Source of the DNA: Bacteroidia bacterium
GTDB taxonomy: Bacteria > Bacteroidota > Bacteroidia > Bacteroidales > F082
Direction: 5' to 3'
Assembly (NCBI GenBank): GCA_030537295.1
Contig: JAUNNU010000013.1
Span: forward strand, 1-35,818
Length of the DNA stretch: 35,818 nt
The position numbers and the translations under genes are program-made. The notes beneath the pieces are model-generated. The model worked only from the letters and a program-made list of their open reading frames with translations. It ran no database searches and was not told the origin of the DNA. Shown one piece after another: positions 7,463-18,200 of the stretch. Each line of letters begins with the position of its first letter. Position 1 is the stretch's first letter.

Positions 7463-10400
7463 ATGGATAAACGTCTGAACTTCATATTTTCGTGTGCCGT
7501 CGCGTTTTTTTGTCTTGCCTTTGGTGTGGGAAACACTGTTTCAGGGCAGGACAGCGATGGCTTTGTGGTTTTCCGGAACTCTTATCATCGAACCGTAACC
7601 CCTTCGTCCATGAGCTCTTACACCGTCACCGCCATGGCTCAGGACGACCGCGGCCTGATATGGCTCGGCACTGTCAACGGACTTTTTTATTTCGACAACT
7701 ACAATTTCACGAGTTACGAATGCGACGAGTCAATCAACGCGATGATTACGAGTCTGCTGTGTGTCGGCGACAGCCTTTTTGTCGGCACCGAAAGCGGGCT
7801 TTCGATAGTCAACATCGGCGACTGCAAGGTGTCTGGCCTGTTTGCTGACAAAAAGATAAATGCCATGCACAACGCCCGCGGCAATGTCGTGATGATAGGC
7901 ACCGACGACGGCCTTTTTGAACTCGACAGGAAAGGGAAGAAGATCTCAAAGATTTGCGATAACACTTTGGCTGTTAATGACATGGCCTTCGATGAATATA
8001 GGAATCAGTGGTGGATCGCAACCGCGGACGGCGTGTTTGTCAAAAGTGACGGCGACATCAGGAAATTCAACGATGTGAAGGTCAGCGACATCTGCGTCTT
8101 CGACAGGAACCACGTCTTCTTTGGGACGGAAAACGGTTTGTATAAGGCTGAAAATGAGACGGATAGCCTTTGCCTGATCCGTTTTGAGATTACAGGAAGA
8201 GGCATGATAACTCCTGACATCACCAACGTCATCGACTTCGATGAGGATGAGATCCTTGTCGGCACCAACGGCAACGGTGTCTTCAGGTTCAATGTCAATG
8301 ACGGCTCGACAATCAACATAACCCGTTACGGCTCTGCGAACCTCAGCCTTTCCGATGACTATGTCACAAAGCTTTTCAAGGACGACTCCGAGCGTTACTG
8401 GATCGCCACCGCATTGGGGATCAACAGCATGGTGAAGAATAATTCGAGTTTCACCTCCTTCAGCCTTTATAACGGAAGCACTCACAACCTTCCGGTCAGA
8501 AGCATCGCGCAGGCGGGTGAAAACGAGCTGTTCATGGGCACCGACGACGGCGTTTTCGTCTTCAACAGGACAAAGAACTCGTACAACAGCTTCGAGGATT
8601 ACTATAATCTTGATGACAGCAGGATGGCGTCGGTCAGGGTGGGCAAGGTGTTTTATGACATGGACAGGTATCTCTGGGTGGGGACACGCTACCGAGGCGT
8701 CTTCTGCTTCGACACCTGGAACAGGGTCTTTCTGGAGTGGCTCCCTGACTTCTCCCGCCAGATTATCAATGATATATGCAATGACAATCACGGCGGAATA
8801 TGGCTTGCGACGAGCAGCGGCGTCTCGAAGATCAACGTCAAGGAGAAGTCGTCTGAAAGAATGTTCAACGGATATTCGCGCGGGCTTCTTTGTGACGGCG
8901 ATTTCATGTATATCACCGTTGACAAAGGCCTTTTGCGATATTCTATCCTGGATGGAAGTCGTGAGGTTTTTGAAGTTGACGACAACAACGTCCTCTACAA
9001 CATCACGAAGGGGAACGACGGCAAACTTTACATCGGCTCGTATCACAACGGTGTCGTGACCTTTGATGCCGGCACAAGGACTTTCGGGGTGTTCAAGAAC
9101 GCGAAGGACGGTGTCAGCCCCATCGCGTATTCGGTGGTTTTTGACAATGAAGACAACGCATGGGTCGCGTCGAATGTCGGAATCTGGACTTACAACAAGG
9201 CGACACGGGCCATCTCCATTTACAATGTCAGCGACGGACTGCAGGGCAACGACTTCACCATGAACGGCGCGATGCGCGGAAACTACGGCATGATGTATTT
9301 CGGCGGATTCAATGGCTTCACAATGTTCAACCCGCTGAACATCAGTCAGGAGAAGACCGAACCGAAATTGATGGTTTACAACGTCCACACATCTTTGGGG
9401 AACGACATGATGAACATCCGCAACAACGACACCCTGCGCCTGAAGTTTGAGGAAAATTCTTTCATGATAAATTTCTCTGCCTATAACTTGTTCAAAATAA
9501 ATAAAATAAAATACAGATACAAGCTCGACGGCTATGACAAGCAGTGGACCGACACCGGCTCCACCGTCCATGGCGCCGAATACAGGAACCTGCCCGCAGG
9601 GACATACACCTTTATATTAATAGCGTCGAACGAGGCGAATATCCAGAACAGCGTCCCGTTCCATCTGACGATTGTAGTGAAGCCGAAATGGTACGGCACG
9701 ATATATTTCAAGGTCGTGGCGGCGCTGGCCGTTCTCCTTCTCGTTTTCCTTTTGATCTATGGCAAAATCAGGAAGGAACGCCGCAAGATAGCACATGCGA
9801 GGGAGATCAACGAGCTTGAGCGGAAGATGTTCCAGCTCAAAGGCCAGGCGTTGCAGCTGCAGATGAACCCGCATTTCCTCTACAACACATTGAACAGCAT
9901 CCAGAGCTTCATCCTGACAAACGACACCATAAAGGCGTCGATGTATCTTTCCAGCTTCGCCAAGCTCATGCGCAAGGTGCTGAACAACGCGAGCCGCGAG
10001 AAGATTCTGCTCTCGGAGGAGCTGGAGTCGATACGCCTGTATCTCGACCTGGAGAAGCTCAGGCTCAACGACAGGTTTGACTATAAGATTGTTGTTGACG
10101 ACAACATACAGATGAACAAGGTCGAGATTGCGTCGATGCTGCTGCAGCCTTTTGCGGAGAACGCTGTGATTCACGGGCTTGCATACAAGGCCGCTGACGG
10201 AATGCTGAAAATTGAAGTCAGGAAGGTAAGTGCGGGCAGCATATTGTTTGTCATCGAGGACAACGGCATCGGGCGGGTGAAGGCGGCGCAGATAAGGAAA
10301 GAGTTGGGCAAGACCGAGAAATCACATGCCACGAGCATAACAAGACAGAGACTGGAAATACTAAACGAAGTGTCGAAAGGCGAATACAGCGTGAAAATCA

Positions 10401-10471
10401 ATGACTTATATGATGACGACGGAAACGCCTGCGGCACCAAGGTTGAAATAATAATGTGTTGCGATGATTAG
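7463..10471 (+). CDS. Periplasmic-propeller sensor histidine kinase, LytS (His_kinase) type
   Basis: A 1002-residue transmembrane sensor. After a signal peptide (to about residue 28, ending VSGQD), residues about 50-660 form two-component regulator propeller repeats with recurring patterns such as GLIWLGTVNGLFYFD, YLWVGTRYRGVFCFD and GGIWLATSSGVSKI. A Y_Y_Y domain follows (about 665-735, YRYKLDGYDKQW...LPAGTYTF), then one membrane helix (about 749-768). The cytoplasmic part is a LytS-type kinase with QMNPHFLYNTLNSIQ (phospho-acceptor H804) and an HATPase domain (FAENAVIHGL, DNGIGR, GTKVEI). It is not a hybrid kinase: its regulator is the separate gene at 10464, overlapping by 8 bases. Architecture resembles glycan-sensing regulators of Bacteroides, but the output is LytTR rather than AraC. 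The ligand is unknown. Confidence 0.93.
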   Translation: MDKRLNFIFSCAVAFFCLAFGVGNTVSGQDSDGFVVFRNSYHRTVTPSSMSSYTVTAMAQDDRGLIWLGTVNGLFYFDNYNFTSYECDESINAMITSLLCVGDSLFVGTESGLSIVNIGDCKVSGLFADKKINAMHNARGNVVMIGTDDGLFELDRKGKKISKICDNTLAVNDMAFDEYRNQWWIATADGVFVKSDGDIRKFNDVKVSDICVFDRNHVFFGTENGLYKAENETDSLCLIRFEITGRGMITPDITNVIDFDEDEILVGTNGNGVFRFNVNDGSTINITRYGSANLSLSDDYVTKLFKDDSERYWIATALGINSMVKNNSSFTSFSLYNGSTHNLPVRSIAQAGENELFMGTDDGVFVFNRTKNSYNSFEDYYNLDDSRMASVRVGKVFYDMDRYLWVGTRYRGVFCFDTWNRVFLEWLPDFSRQIINDICNDNHGGIWLATSSGVSKINVKEKSSERMFNGYSRGLLCDGDFMYITVDKGLLRYSILDGSREVFEVDDNNVLYNITKGNDGKLYIGSYHNGVVTFDAGTRTFGVFKNAKDGVSPIAYSVVFDNEDNAWVASNVGIWTYNKATRAISIYNVSDGLQGNDFTMNGAMRGNYGMMYFGGFNGFTMFNPLNISQEKTEPKLMVYNVHTSLGNDMMNIRNNDTLRLKFEENSFMINFSAYNLFKINKIKYRYKLDGYDKQWTDTGSTVHGAEYRNLPAGTYTFILIASNEANIQNSVPFHLTIVVKPKWYGTIYFKVVAALAVLLLVFLLIYGKIRKERRKIAHAREINELERKMFQLKGQALQLQMNPHFLYNTLNSIQSFILTNDTIKASMYLSSFAKLMRKVLNNASREKILLSEELESIRLYLDLEKLRLNDRFDYKIVVDDNIQMNKVEIASMLLQPFAENAVIHGLAYKAADGMLKIEVRKVSAGSILFVIEDNGIGRVKAAQIRKELGKTEKSHATSITRQRLEILNEVSKGEYSVKINDLYDDDGNACGTKVEIIMCCDD

Positions 10472-11213
10472 AAGCATAATAATTGAAGACGAGAAGCTGT
10501 CGCGCGACGTGTTGCGCACGGTGATCACGAAGTTCACGCCGGATGTGACAATCTGTGCCGAGTGCGCTGACGCGAAGTCGGGGATAACGGCGATAAGGAA
10601 TTACCGTCCGGATTTGGTGTTCCTCGACATTGAGATGCCCGACGGGACGGGTCTGGATGTCATCAGGGCGTTCAAAAGTGATGATTTCTGCGTGATAATC
10701 ATCTCCGCATACGAGCATTACGCCATCGACGCATTCCATCTCTCGGTCGTTGACTATCTTCTCAAGCCGTTGGATATCAACGATTATTTGAATGCAATCA
10801 AGAAGGTGAAGGCGGAGATGGAGAGGAGAGTCGCGGAGCGGAAGTACAACGAGTTTGTGAAGAATCTCGACGTGTCAGGCAACCAGCAGAGCAGGAAGAT
10901 CGTGCTTTCAACCTCCGATGAGATGAATGTGGTGAATGTCGATGACATCGTGCATTGCGTTTCGGACAATTATTATACGGTTTTTCATTTCAAAGACGGC
11001 GGCAGCGTGATGATAAGCAAGACGTTGAAGGATGTGGAAGAAATGCTGGAACCCTTTGGATTTACAAGGACTCACAAGTCGCATTTGGTCAACGACAGCT
11101 GCATCATGAATTTCGTTCGCGACAGCATGGAATTGGTGTTGTCGGATGGTTCGAGGATACCTGTTTCGAGGAGAAAAAAAGAAAAAATCATCGAATTAAT
11201 TCGTAATTTGTGA
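10464..11213 (+). CDS. LytTR-family response regulator
   Basis: A 249-residue cytosolic transcription factor. The receiver domain (about 1-120) has the acidic pair E8/D9, phospho-acceptor D55 in FLDIEMPDG, S81 and K101 in LLKPL. The C-terminal LytTR DNA-binding domain (about 145-249) includes VDDIVHCVSDNYYTVFHF, FTRTHKSHLVN and GSRIPVSRRKKEKI. The ATG overlaps the last 8 bases of the kinase gene, which implies translational coupling and makes this the cognate regulator. The next operon starts 284 bases downstream in the same direction and is a candidate target, but I found no convincing pair of LytTR direct-repeat sites in the gap. Confidence 0.95.
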   Translation: MIRSIIIEDEKLSRDVLRTVITKFTPDVTICAECADAKSGITAIRNYRPDLVFLDIEMPDGTGLDVIRAFKSDDFCVIIISAYEHYAIDAFHLSVVDYLLKPLDINDYLNAIKKVKAEMERRVAERKYNEFVKNLDVSGNQQSRKIVLSTSDEMNVVNVDDIVHCVSDNYYTVFHFKDGGSVMISKTLKDVEEMLEPFGFTRTHKSHLVNDSCIMNFVRDSMELVLSDGSRIPVSRRKKEKIIELIRNL

Positions 11214-11497
11214 GAAATACTCCCCTATTAACAATAGGTGTATGACCGAAAAATGTGGTTTGAAGGTGCGAAAAAAGTTCCTAAAACCCTAAAATTATCG
11301 TTTCAAGCGCAAAAAGACAAAAAAAATATTTTTTTTAAATGTCTTATTTTGAGAGAGTTATAATGTATTGATGTGTATTGTTGAAAAATATTTTAGGAGT
11401 AATTATTTATTTTGTTTGTAGGGTTTAAAAAATTGTTGTAATTTTGAACCCTGTTTATAATGCACTTATTAGGTAGAATAACATAAAATTTCAAGGT
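11214..11497 (+). promoter_or_regulatory. AT-rich intergenic region with strong promoter at 11415-11446
   Basis: TTTG (11415-11418) and TAATTTTG (11439-11446) are separated by 20 bases, the best match in the window to the Bacteroidota primary sigma-factor promoter. Transcription would start near 11453, giving a leader of about 45 bases to the TonB receptor gene. A short stem CCTAT-TAACA-ATAGG at 11224-11238 may mark the end of the regulator transcript. The rest is AT-rich without visible genes. Confidence 0.75.
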
Positions 11498-14400
11498 ATG
11501 TTAAGAAAATTACTATTTACCCTCTGCATTATGCTGACGTCGTGGTCGTTGGCATTTGCACAACAAGGTCGACTAAAGGGTGTCATTACTGACAAAACGA
11601 CCGGTGAGTCAATTCCGTTTGCAAACGTTGTTCTTGAGAGCGGCGGTGTGCAGATTGGAGGTGCTTCATCCGATTTCGATGGCAACTATGACATCAACCC
11701 TATCCCTCCGGGAACGTACGACCTGAAGGCGACTTTTGTTGGCTACAACACATTCATTATGAAGGGTGTTGTCATTTCGCCCAACAAAATCACATTCCAG
11801 GACATCGCTTTGAGCATGCAGTCAGAAGTGCTGGATGCCGTTGAGATTGTCGATTACAAGGTGCCTTTGATTTCAAAGGACCAGACTTCTTCGGGTGCGA
11901 CTATCACCGCCGAGGAAATCGCCAAGATGCCGAGCCGTTCAGCAAACGCTGTCGCAGCTACGGTCGGTGGCGTGTTCCAGTCGGGCGATGGTGATATGAA
12001 CATGCGTGGCGCCCGTTCTGAAGGTACGGTTTATTATGTTGACGGTGTCCGTGTCATCGGTTCGTCATCAGTTCCGCAATCAGCTATCGACCAGGTCGAG
12101 GTCATGCTTTCAGGTACTCCGGCCATGTACGGTGACGCCACTGGCGGTATCATCAACATGACGACGAAAGGCCCTTCAAGGCAGTTCGGCTTCGGAGTCG
12201 AGTTGGAGCAGTCACTCGACAGCTACGGTCACAGCAGAGCAGGTATCAACCTGCAGGGACCGCTCATCAAGAACAGAAAGACCAAAGAGACAATTGTCGG
12301 TTTCTTCCTCGCAGGTGAGTTCAACTACAGCAAGGACGGCGCAATCTCGGCTATCGGTCACTACAAGGCTACAGACGATTGGTTGAATTCAATCAAGGAG
12401 ACACCTCTCCGCATCGCCGGCGCAAGCAATGCAGTCTATCCTAATGGTGAATATACGAGAATGGGTTCAATGGAATACATCAAGAACTCCATGAACACAG
12501 CAAACTGGGACGCCACAGCCACAGGTAACCTCAACATCCGCACGACCGAAACCATCAACCTTATCATCGGTGGTAACTACAACAAGTCAAGAGGTCACGG
12601 ATTCTCACGTAACCATGAGTATTTCAACTATGACAAGAACTACATCTACGAAGACCAGACATGGCGCGTTTACGGACGTTTCTCACAGAGATTCCCGACA
12701 GATCCTGAAAGCACATCATTGTTCAAGAACTTCTATTACAGCTTGCAGGTTGACTACTCACGTTACAATGCGTTGAACTACGACCCTGACCATGGCAAGG
12801 ACATCTGGAAATATGGATACCTCGGTAAATATTCCATCTACAAGACTCCTACTTACGAACTCGGTTCGGCGGACGTGACAATCCGCAACGAAGCCGGCGA
12901 CTCAATCGGTCATCATGTTTATGACAACGTGTGGGTTTTGAACAGCTGGGACAATGATACTTTGGTCGAATTCCAGGCAGGCACATTCAACCCGTTGCTT
13001 GCAAACTACACCTCACAGATTTATGACCTTTACACAGACCCATACATGCACTATGACAACTTCAACAACCTTCAGTTGAACATGGGTCTTCTCAACTCAC
13101 AGTCACCAAGCGCATTCTACGGCCTCTATGCAGCTCCTGGTACAGTCCAGTCAAGCTACGCATACAGCGAAAGCGACCTGTTCAACGTAAGTCTCGCAAC
13201 AGCCATGACAATCGGAAACCACGAGCTTAAGATTGGTTTCCAGTATGAACAGCGTAACAGCAGGTCATACGGCGTCGCAGGAAGCAGCCTCTGGTACATG
13301 ATGAGGAATCTCGCCAACTTCCACATTGACCAGTTGGACATGAGCAATCCTGAAATCGTTTCTTACGACGGCTTCGTCGATACAGTCATCTATAAGAGAA
13401 AATACAATGCTGACGACCAGTATATGTTCGACGCCAACCTCCGTAAGGCATTAGGTCTTGAGGTTAACGGAACCGACTGGATTAATACAGACTCATACGA
13501 TTTCAATGACAACAGCATTGAATACTACGACGAGTACGGTGTCATGCACAAGGCAATTCTCAAAGATGGTTATGACATCAGCATGTTCACTCCTGATGAG
13601 TTGACACAGGACGGTAACTCATACGTTTCATACTACGGCTATGACTATAAAGGTAACAAGCTTAAGAGCCAGCCGAGTTTCAACGACTTCTTCACGGAAA
13701 TGGATGAGACAGGTACATACTACACACGTCCGGTCGGTTCATACAAACCTATCTACATCGCAGGTTACATTCAGGATAAGTTTGCATTCAAAGACCTTAT
13801 CTTCAACATCGGTCTCCGTGTTGACCGCTTCGACGCCAACCAGAAGGTCTTGAAGGATCCGTATATCCTCTATGACTACTACACAGTAGGTGACCAGCTT
13901 AGTGAAACTGACAACAGCAAGATTAAACTTCCAAACGGCACGCTTGTGAACCGTCCTTCAAACATCGACGATGACTTCGCGATGTATGTCAACAAGATTG
14001 ACGACATCACAAGCATCCAGGGCTTCCGTAGCGGCAATACATGGTACAATGCCGAAGGTGCTGAAATCAGCGACCCTACCACATTGGATGCGGGTGCCGG
14101 TGTCACAGCATGGGTTAAGGATGAAACACAGCAGCACGTTGACCAGAACTCATTCGCGGACTACGATCCGAAATGGTGCGTCATGCCGCGTATCTCATTC
14201 TCCTTCCCGATTTCCGACGAGGCTTTGTTCTTCGCACACTATGATGTGCTGACACAGCGTCCATCGAACATCTACACGAACATCTACACATATTATTATT
14301 TCTCACAGATCAGCAGTACAATCAACAACCCTTCGCTGAAGCCTTCACAGACAATCGACTATGAACTCGGTTTCACCCAGAAGTTGAACAACACGTCATC

Positions 14401-15247
14401 AATGACGATCACCGCCTACTACCGTGAGTTGCGTGACATGATTCAGATGTATCGTTACACAGGTGCATATCCTAAGGATTACTCATCATACAGCAACTTG
14501 GACTTCGGTACTGTCAAGGGTCTCACAGCATCATACGACCTTCGCAGAACCAAGAACGTCCGCTTGCGTGCATCATACACATTGCAGTTCACCAACGCCA
14601 CAGGTGCGTCATCAACGACGATGAGCGCATTGATCGCGGCAGGTGTTCCTAACTTGCGTTCAACATTCCCGATGCCTTGGGACCGCCGCCACCAGTTCAA
14701 TGTCACTTTGGACTACCGTTTCGCGGATGGCAAGGACTACAACGGCCCGGTGTCAAAGCGTGAGGAGTCAGGCAAGAAGCCTATCCAGTGGCTTGCCAAC
14801 ACAGGTCTCGCAATCACATTGCAGGGCGGTTCAGGTACTCCTTACACGGCATCATCGAATATCAACTCACCTATCGCCGGCAACACGTCAAACATCCTTA
14901 AGGGTTCATACTACGGATCTCGCCTCCCATGGGCATTCCGTTTCGACCTCCGTCTTGACAAGGACATCTACTTCAAGGCAAACAAGGAAAAGGACGGACG
15001 TGAGGCTTATCTCAATGTCTATCTGCAGGTTCTCAACGTGTTCAATTCAAAGAATGTCGAGGGCGTCTATTCAGCAACAGGCAACCCTGATGATGACGGA
15101 TACCTCTCAGCACCTGAATGGCAGCGTGAAATCAACACACAGACAAACGCTGACGCATATTGCGAATTGTACAGCTTGTATGTGAACAACTTCTACAATT
15201 ACTCATCACCACGTCAGTTCAGAATTGGTGTAATCTTTAACTTCTAA
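11498..15247 (+). CDS. TonB-dependent outer-membrane receptor with carboxypeptidase-like N-terminal domain
   Basis: A 1249-residue beta-barrel receptor. A signal peptide ends SLAFAQ, then a carboxypeptidase-regulatory-like domain (about 25-115: GRLKGVITDKTTGESIPFANV, SDFDGNYDINPIPPGTYDL). The plug follows (TVGGVFQSGDGDMNMRGARSEG, VYYVDGVRV, IDQVEVMLSGTPAMYGDATGGIINM). The rest is a 22-strand-type barrel ending RQFRIGVIFNF with a C-terminal aromatic residue. No SusD-like gene follows, so it is not a SusC/SusD pair. It is instead the first gene of an operon with a T9SS-sorted protein and a PorV-like barrel, 22 and 34 bases apart. It may import a substrate captured by its neighbour, or form a complex with it. 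The substrate cannot be inferred. Confidence 0.93.
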   Translation: MLRKLLFTLCIMLTSWSLAFAQQGRLKGVITDKTTGESIPFANVVLESGGVQIGGASSDFDGNYDINPIPPGTYDLKATFVGYNTFIMKGVVISPNKITFQDIALSMQSEVLDAVEIVDYKVPLISKDQTSSGATITAEEIAKMPSRSANAVAATVGGVFQSGDGDMNMRGARSEGTVYYVDGVRVIGSSSVPQSAIDQVEVMLSGTPAMYGDATGGIINMTTKGPSRQFGFGVELEQSLDSYGHSRAGINLQGPLIKNRKTKETIVGFFLAGEFNYSKDGAISAIGHYKATDDWLNSIKETPLRIAGASNAVYPNGEYTRMGSMEYIKNSMNTANWDATATGNLNIRTTETINLIIGGNYNKSRGHGFSRNHEYFNYDKNYIYEDQTWRVYGRFSQRFPTDPESTSLFKNFYYSLQVDYSRYNALNYDPDHGKDIWKYGYLGKYSIYKTPTYELGSADVTIRNEAGDSIGHHVYDNVWVLNSWDNDTLVEFQAGTFNPLLANYTSQIYDLYTDPYMHYDNFNNLQLNMGLLNSQSPSAFYGLYAAPGTVQSSYAYSESDLFNVSLATAMTIGNHELKIGFQYEQRNSRSYGVAGSSLWYMMRNLANFHIDQLDMSNPEIVSYDGFVDTVIYKRKYNADDQYMFDANLRKALGLEVNGTDWINTDSYDFNDNSIEYYDEYGVMHKAILKDGYDISMFTPDELTQDGNSYVSYYGYDYKGNKLKSQPSFNDFFTEMDETGTYYTRPVGSYKPIYIAGYIQDKFAFKDLIFNIGLRVDRFDANQKVLKDPYILYDYYTVGDQLSETDNSKIKLPNGTLVNRPSNIDDDFAMYVNKIDDITSIQGFRSGNTWYNAEGAEISDPTTLDAGAGVTAWVKDETQQHVDQNSFADYDPKWCVMPRISFSFPISDEALFFAHYDVLTQRPSNIYTNIYTYYYFSQISSTINNPSLKPSQTIDYELGFTQKLNNTSSMTITAYYRELRDMIQMYRYTGAYPKDYSSYSNLDFGTVKGLTASYDLRRTKNVRLRASYTLQFTNATGASSTTMSALIAAGVPNLRSTFPMPWDRRHQFNVTLDYRFADGKDYNGPVSKREESGKKPIQWLANTGLAITLQGGSGTPYTASSNINSPIAGNTSNILKGSYYGSRLPWAFRFDLRLDKDIYFKANKEKDGREAYLNVYLQVLNVFNSKNVEGVYSATGNPDDDGYLSAPEWQREINTQTNADAYCELYSLYVNNFYNYSSPRQFRIGVIFNF

Positions 15248-15269
15248 ACAGAATAAAATTACTGGTAAT

Positions 15270-18200
15270 ATGAAGACTTTATTTCGTTTATTAACTGTTG
15301 CATTTCTTATTGCAAGTGTAACTGAAGCAAGATCCGAGAAGTACCATTATGAAGGACCACAGACTCGGAATCTGAAACAAGTCACAGCCGGATGTACACC
15401 TTCTTCAACATTTGCGTGGCTGAACATCAACAATGCAAGAGTCCGTGTCAATGCCGGTGGTGATATGTGGTGGGATCTCCCAGGTGGATCTGGCGCAAAA
15501 TACTACATTCCGGCAAACGGTTCTGCAACATCATTGTATGCCGGCTCACTGTGGATTGCCGGTATGGACGTCAACAACCAGTTGAAATGCTCCGCAATCC
15601 GTTTTCGTCAGAAAGGTAACGACTTCTGGACAGGTCCTCTGACAATTGACGGAACAGCATCCATCGACGCTCAGACATGTATGATGTACGATAAGATGTA
15701 CATTATCACACGCGCTGAAGTTGACGACTTCCTCTCTCACTTCGACACTGAGACAGGCAAGCTTGACCCGACTTATACAATCCCTTCAAGCATTGCGAAC
15801 TGGCCAGCTCACGGCCCGGCCAGCGCAAGCCACTATCTCGCTCCTTTCTACGATTACGATGAAGACGGCGAATACAACCCAAGCGCCGGCGACTATCCTT
15901 ACTACGACATCGATAACGAATTGTGCCACACACAGATTCCTACAATGGAAGAGGAGTGGAAAGGCACAGTGAAAGGTTCTATCCTTGCCGACCAGGTCAT
16001 CAAGGGCGACCAGACAATCTGGTGGGTGTTCAACGATAAAGGTAACTCTCACACTGAGACCGGCGGTGCCGCCATCGGTATGGAAATCAGGGCGCAAGCC
16101 TTCGCTTTCGCAACCAATGACGAAATCAACAACATGACGTTCTACAGCTACGAGATTATCAACCGTTCAACCTACACCTTGACGAATACATACTTCTCAC
16201 CTTGGACCGACGTTGACCTCGGCTACGCAAAGGACGACTATGTCGGTTGCGACGTGTCACGTGGTCTCGGCTACGGTTACAACGGCGCCCCTGTTGACGG
16301 CAACGGTGAGACCGAAGCATACGGTGCCAACCCTCCTGCGGTCGGTGTTGACTTCTTCCAAGGCCCTTATCTCGATCCGGACGGATTGGATAACCCTAAG
16401 TACGTGTATATCAATGGCGACAGCATACAAATCTGCGACGAAAGCATCAACGGTGTGAACTTCGGCAACGGCATCGTCGATGACGAACGTTTCGGTATGC
16501 GCCGTTTCGTTTACCACAACAACACGAACAACCCAATCAACGGTGACCCTGACGAAGCAGCAGAATATTATCTTCTCCTCCAGGGTATCTGGAAGAACGG
16601 CGCCAAGATGGAATACGGCGGAACAGCAGTTCCTGGCGCAGCCGGCACAGTAGGCCCGGCCTGCGACTTCATGTTCCCGTTCGACTCAGACCCTTGCAAC
16701 TGGGGTACAGGTGGTATCGTCCCCAATGGCGGATTTAACCAGAATGGTTTCTACTGGAGTGAGGAAACCGGTGACAACGGCAACCCGAACCCTGTCGAAG
16801 ACCGTCGTTTCATGCAGTCAGCCGGTCCTTTCACTTTGAAGGCAGGTGCTGTCAACTACATCACATTCGGTGTGCCGTGGGCCCGTGCAAACACAGGCAA
16901 AGCCTGGGCATCAGTCGAATTGCTCCGTAAAGTTGACGATAAGTGCCAGTCAATGTTCGACAACTGCTTCAAAGTCCTTGACGGACCTAACGCCCCGGAT
17001 CTCACAATCCGTGAACTCGACAGAAAACTCGTCATTTACTTGTCAAACTCAGAGACATCTAACAACTACAACGAGGGCTATGTCGAAAAGGATCCTAACA
17101 TCCAGGGACCACACCCGGTTGATTCAACAATGGATAAAGACCCATTCTACCGCTTCGAAGGTTACCAGGTCTATCAGCTTGCCAATGAACGCGTGAGCGT
17201 TGACGAACTTAGTGATGAAACAAAGGCTCGTCTCGTCTATCAGTGCGACGTCAAGAACAATGTAGGTACAATTATCAACTTCATCTACAACGATGACCTC
17301 AAACACAACGTTCCTACTATGATGGTTCAGGGCGGTGACAATGGTATTCATCATTCATTCATCATCACACAGGATGAGTTCACGTCAAACAACGACCCGA
17401 CTCTTGTCAACCACAAGACATATTACTTCATGGCAATTGCCTACGCTTACAACAACTATATGGAATATTCAGACGATCCTAACGTGCTCAATGGCCTCCA
17501 CGGTCAGAAAGCTCCTTACCTCGCAGGTCGTAAGAACATCAAGTTGTATTCAGCAGTTCCTCACAAGATTGTCAATGGTACCGAAGTCACATCAAGCTAC
17601 AATGACCAGCCTGAAATCACACGCTGGGTCGGTCGTGGTAATGGTGGCCTCCAGACAGAAATCTCCGACAAGCAGATTGAGGAATTGCTCGCGAAAGCTC
17701 CTGCCAACTATTCAAACGGTCCGGAGAGAAACATCTACGGCATGGAATCATACCCGGTCATTTATCACCCGACATACAAGAGGGGTTATGGCCCTGTCAA
17801 TGTGAAGATTGTTGACCCGTTGAACGTGAAACCGGCCGATTATTCTCTTGAATTCTTCGATTTCAAGCCTACCACTATTCACAATGTTACCGGTGACCAG
17901 GGTATTGCTGGTGACTCGGCACAGAAAATGGCTTTCAAATGGGTTCTGACAGATGTCGAAACTGGCGAGGAATTCAGGTCAATCAAGACAACTGAAGAAA
18001 ACAACGAACAGCTGTTCCTCGAGAGAGGTATTTCTGTTGACATCCTCCAGTCATGGGATTACGGCCCAATCAAAGTCGGTACGACAGGCACACAGTCAGA
18101 TGCGGTTGCCGCCTATGCAACTCTTTCACCTCAGAACGGCATGATAACCACATCGGTCACTTATGCTGACAGTTCAAATCGTTGGCTCAGCGGTATCAGA

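Noticed and set aside
7946..9571. A 541-codon open frame on the minus strand across the sensor kinase gene
   Set aside because: It is antisense to well-formed propeller repeats, has no signal peptide or recognisable domain, and is rich in Val/Asp/Ala/His as expected from reversed biased codons.
11214..11497. LytTR binding sites upstream of the TonB operon
   Set aside because: No convincing pair of direct repeats with the known LytTR spacing was found by eye.
11498..15247. SusC/SusD polysaccharide utilisation locus
   Set aside because: No SusD-like lipoprotein or glycoside hydrolase is adjacent; the downstream genes are a T9SS cargo and a PorV-like barrel. The fucosidase is about 10 kb away and not linked.
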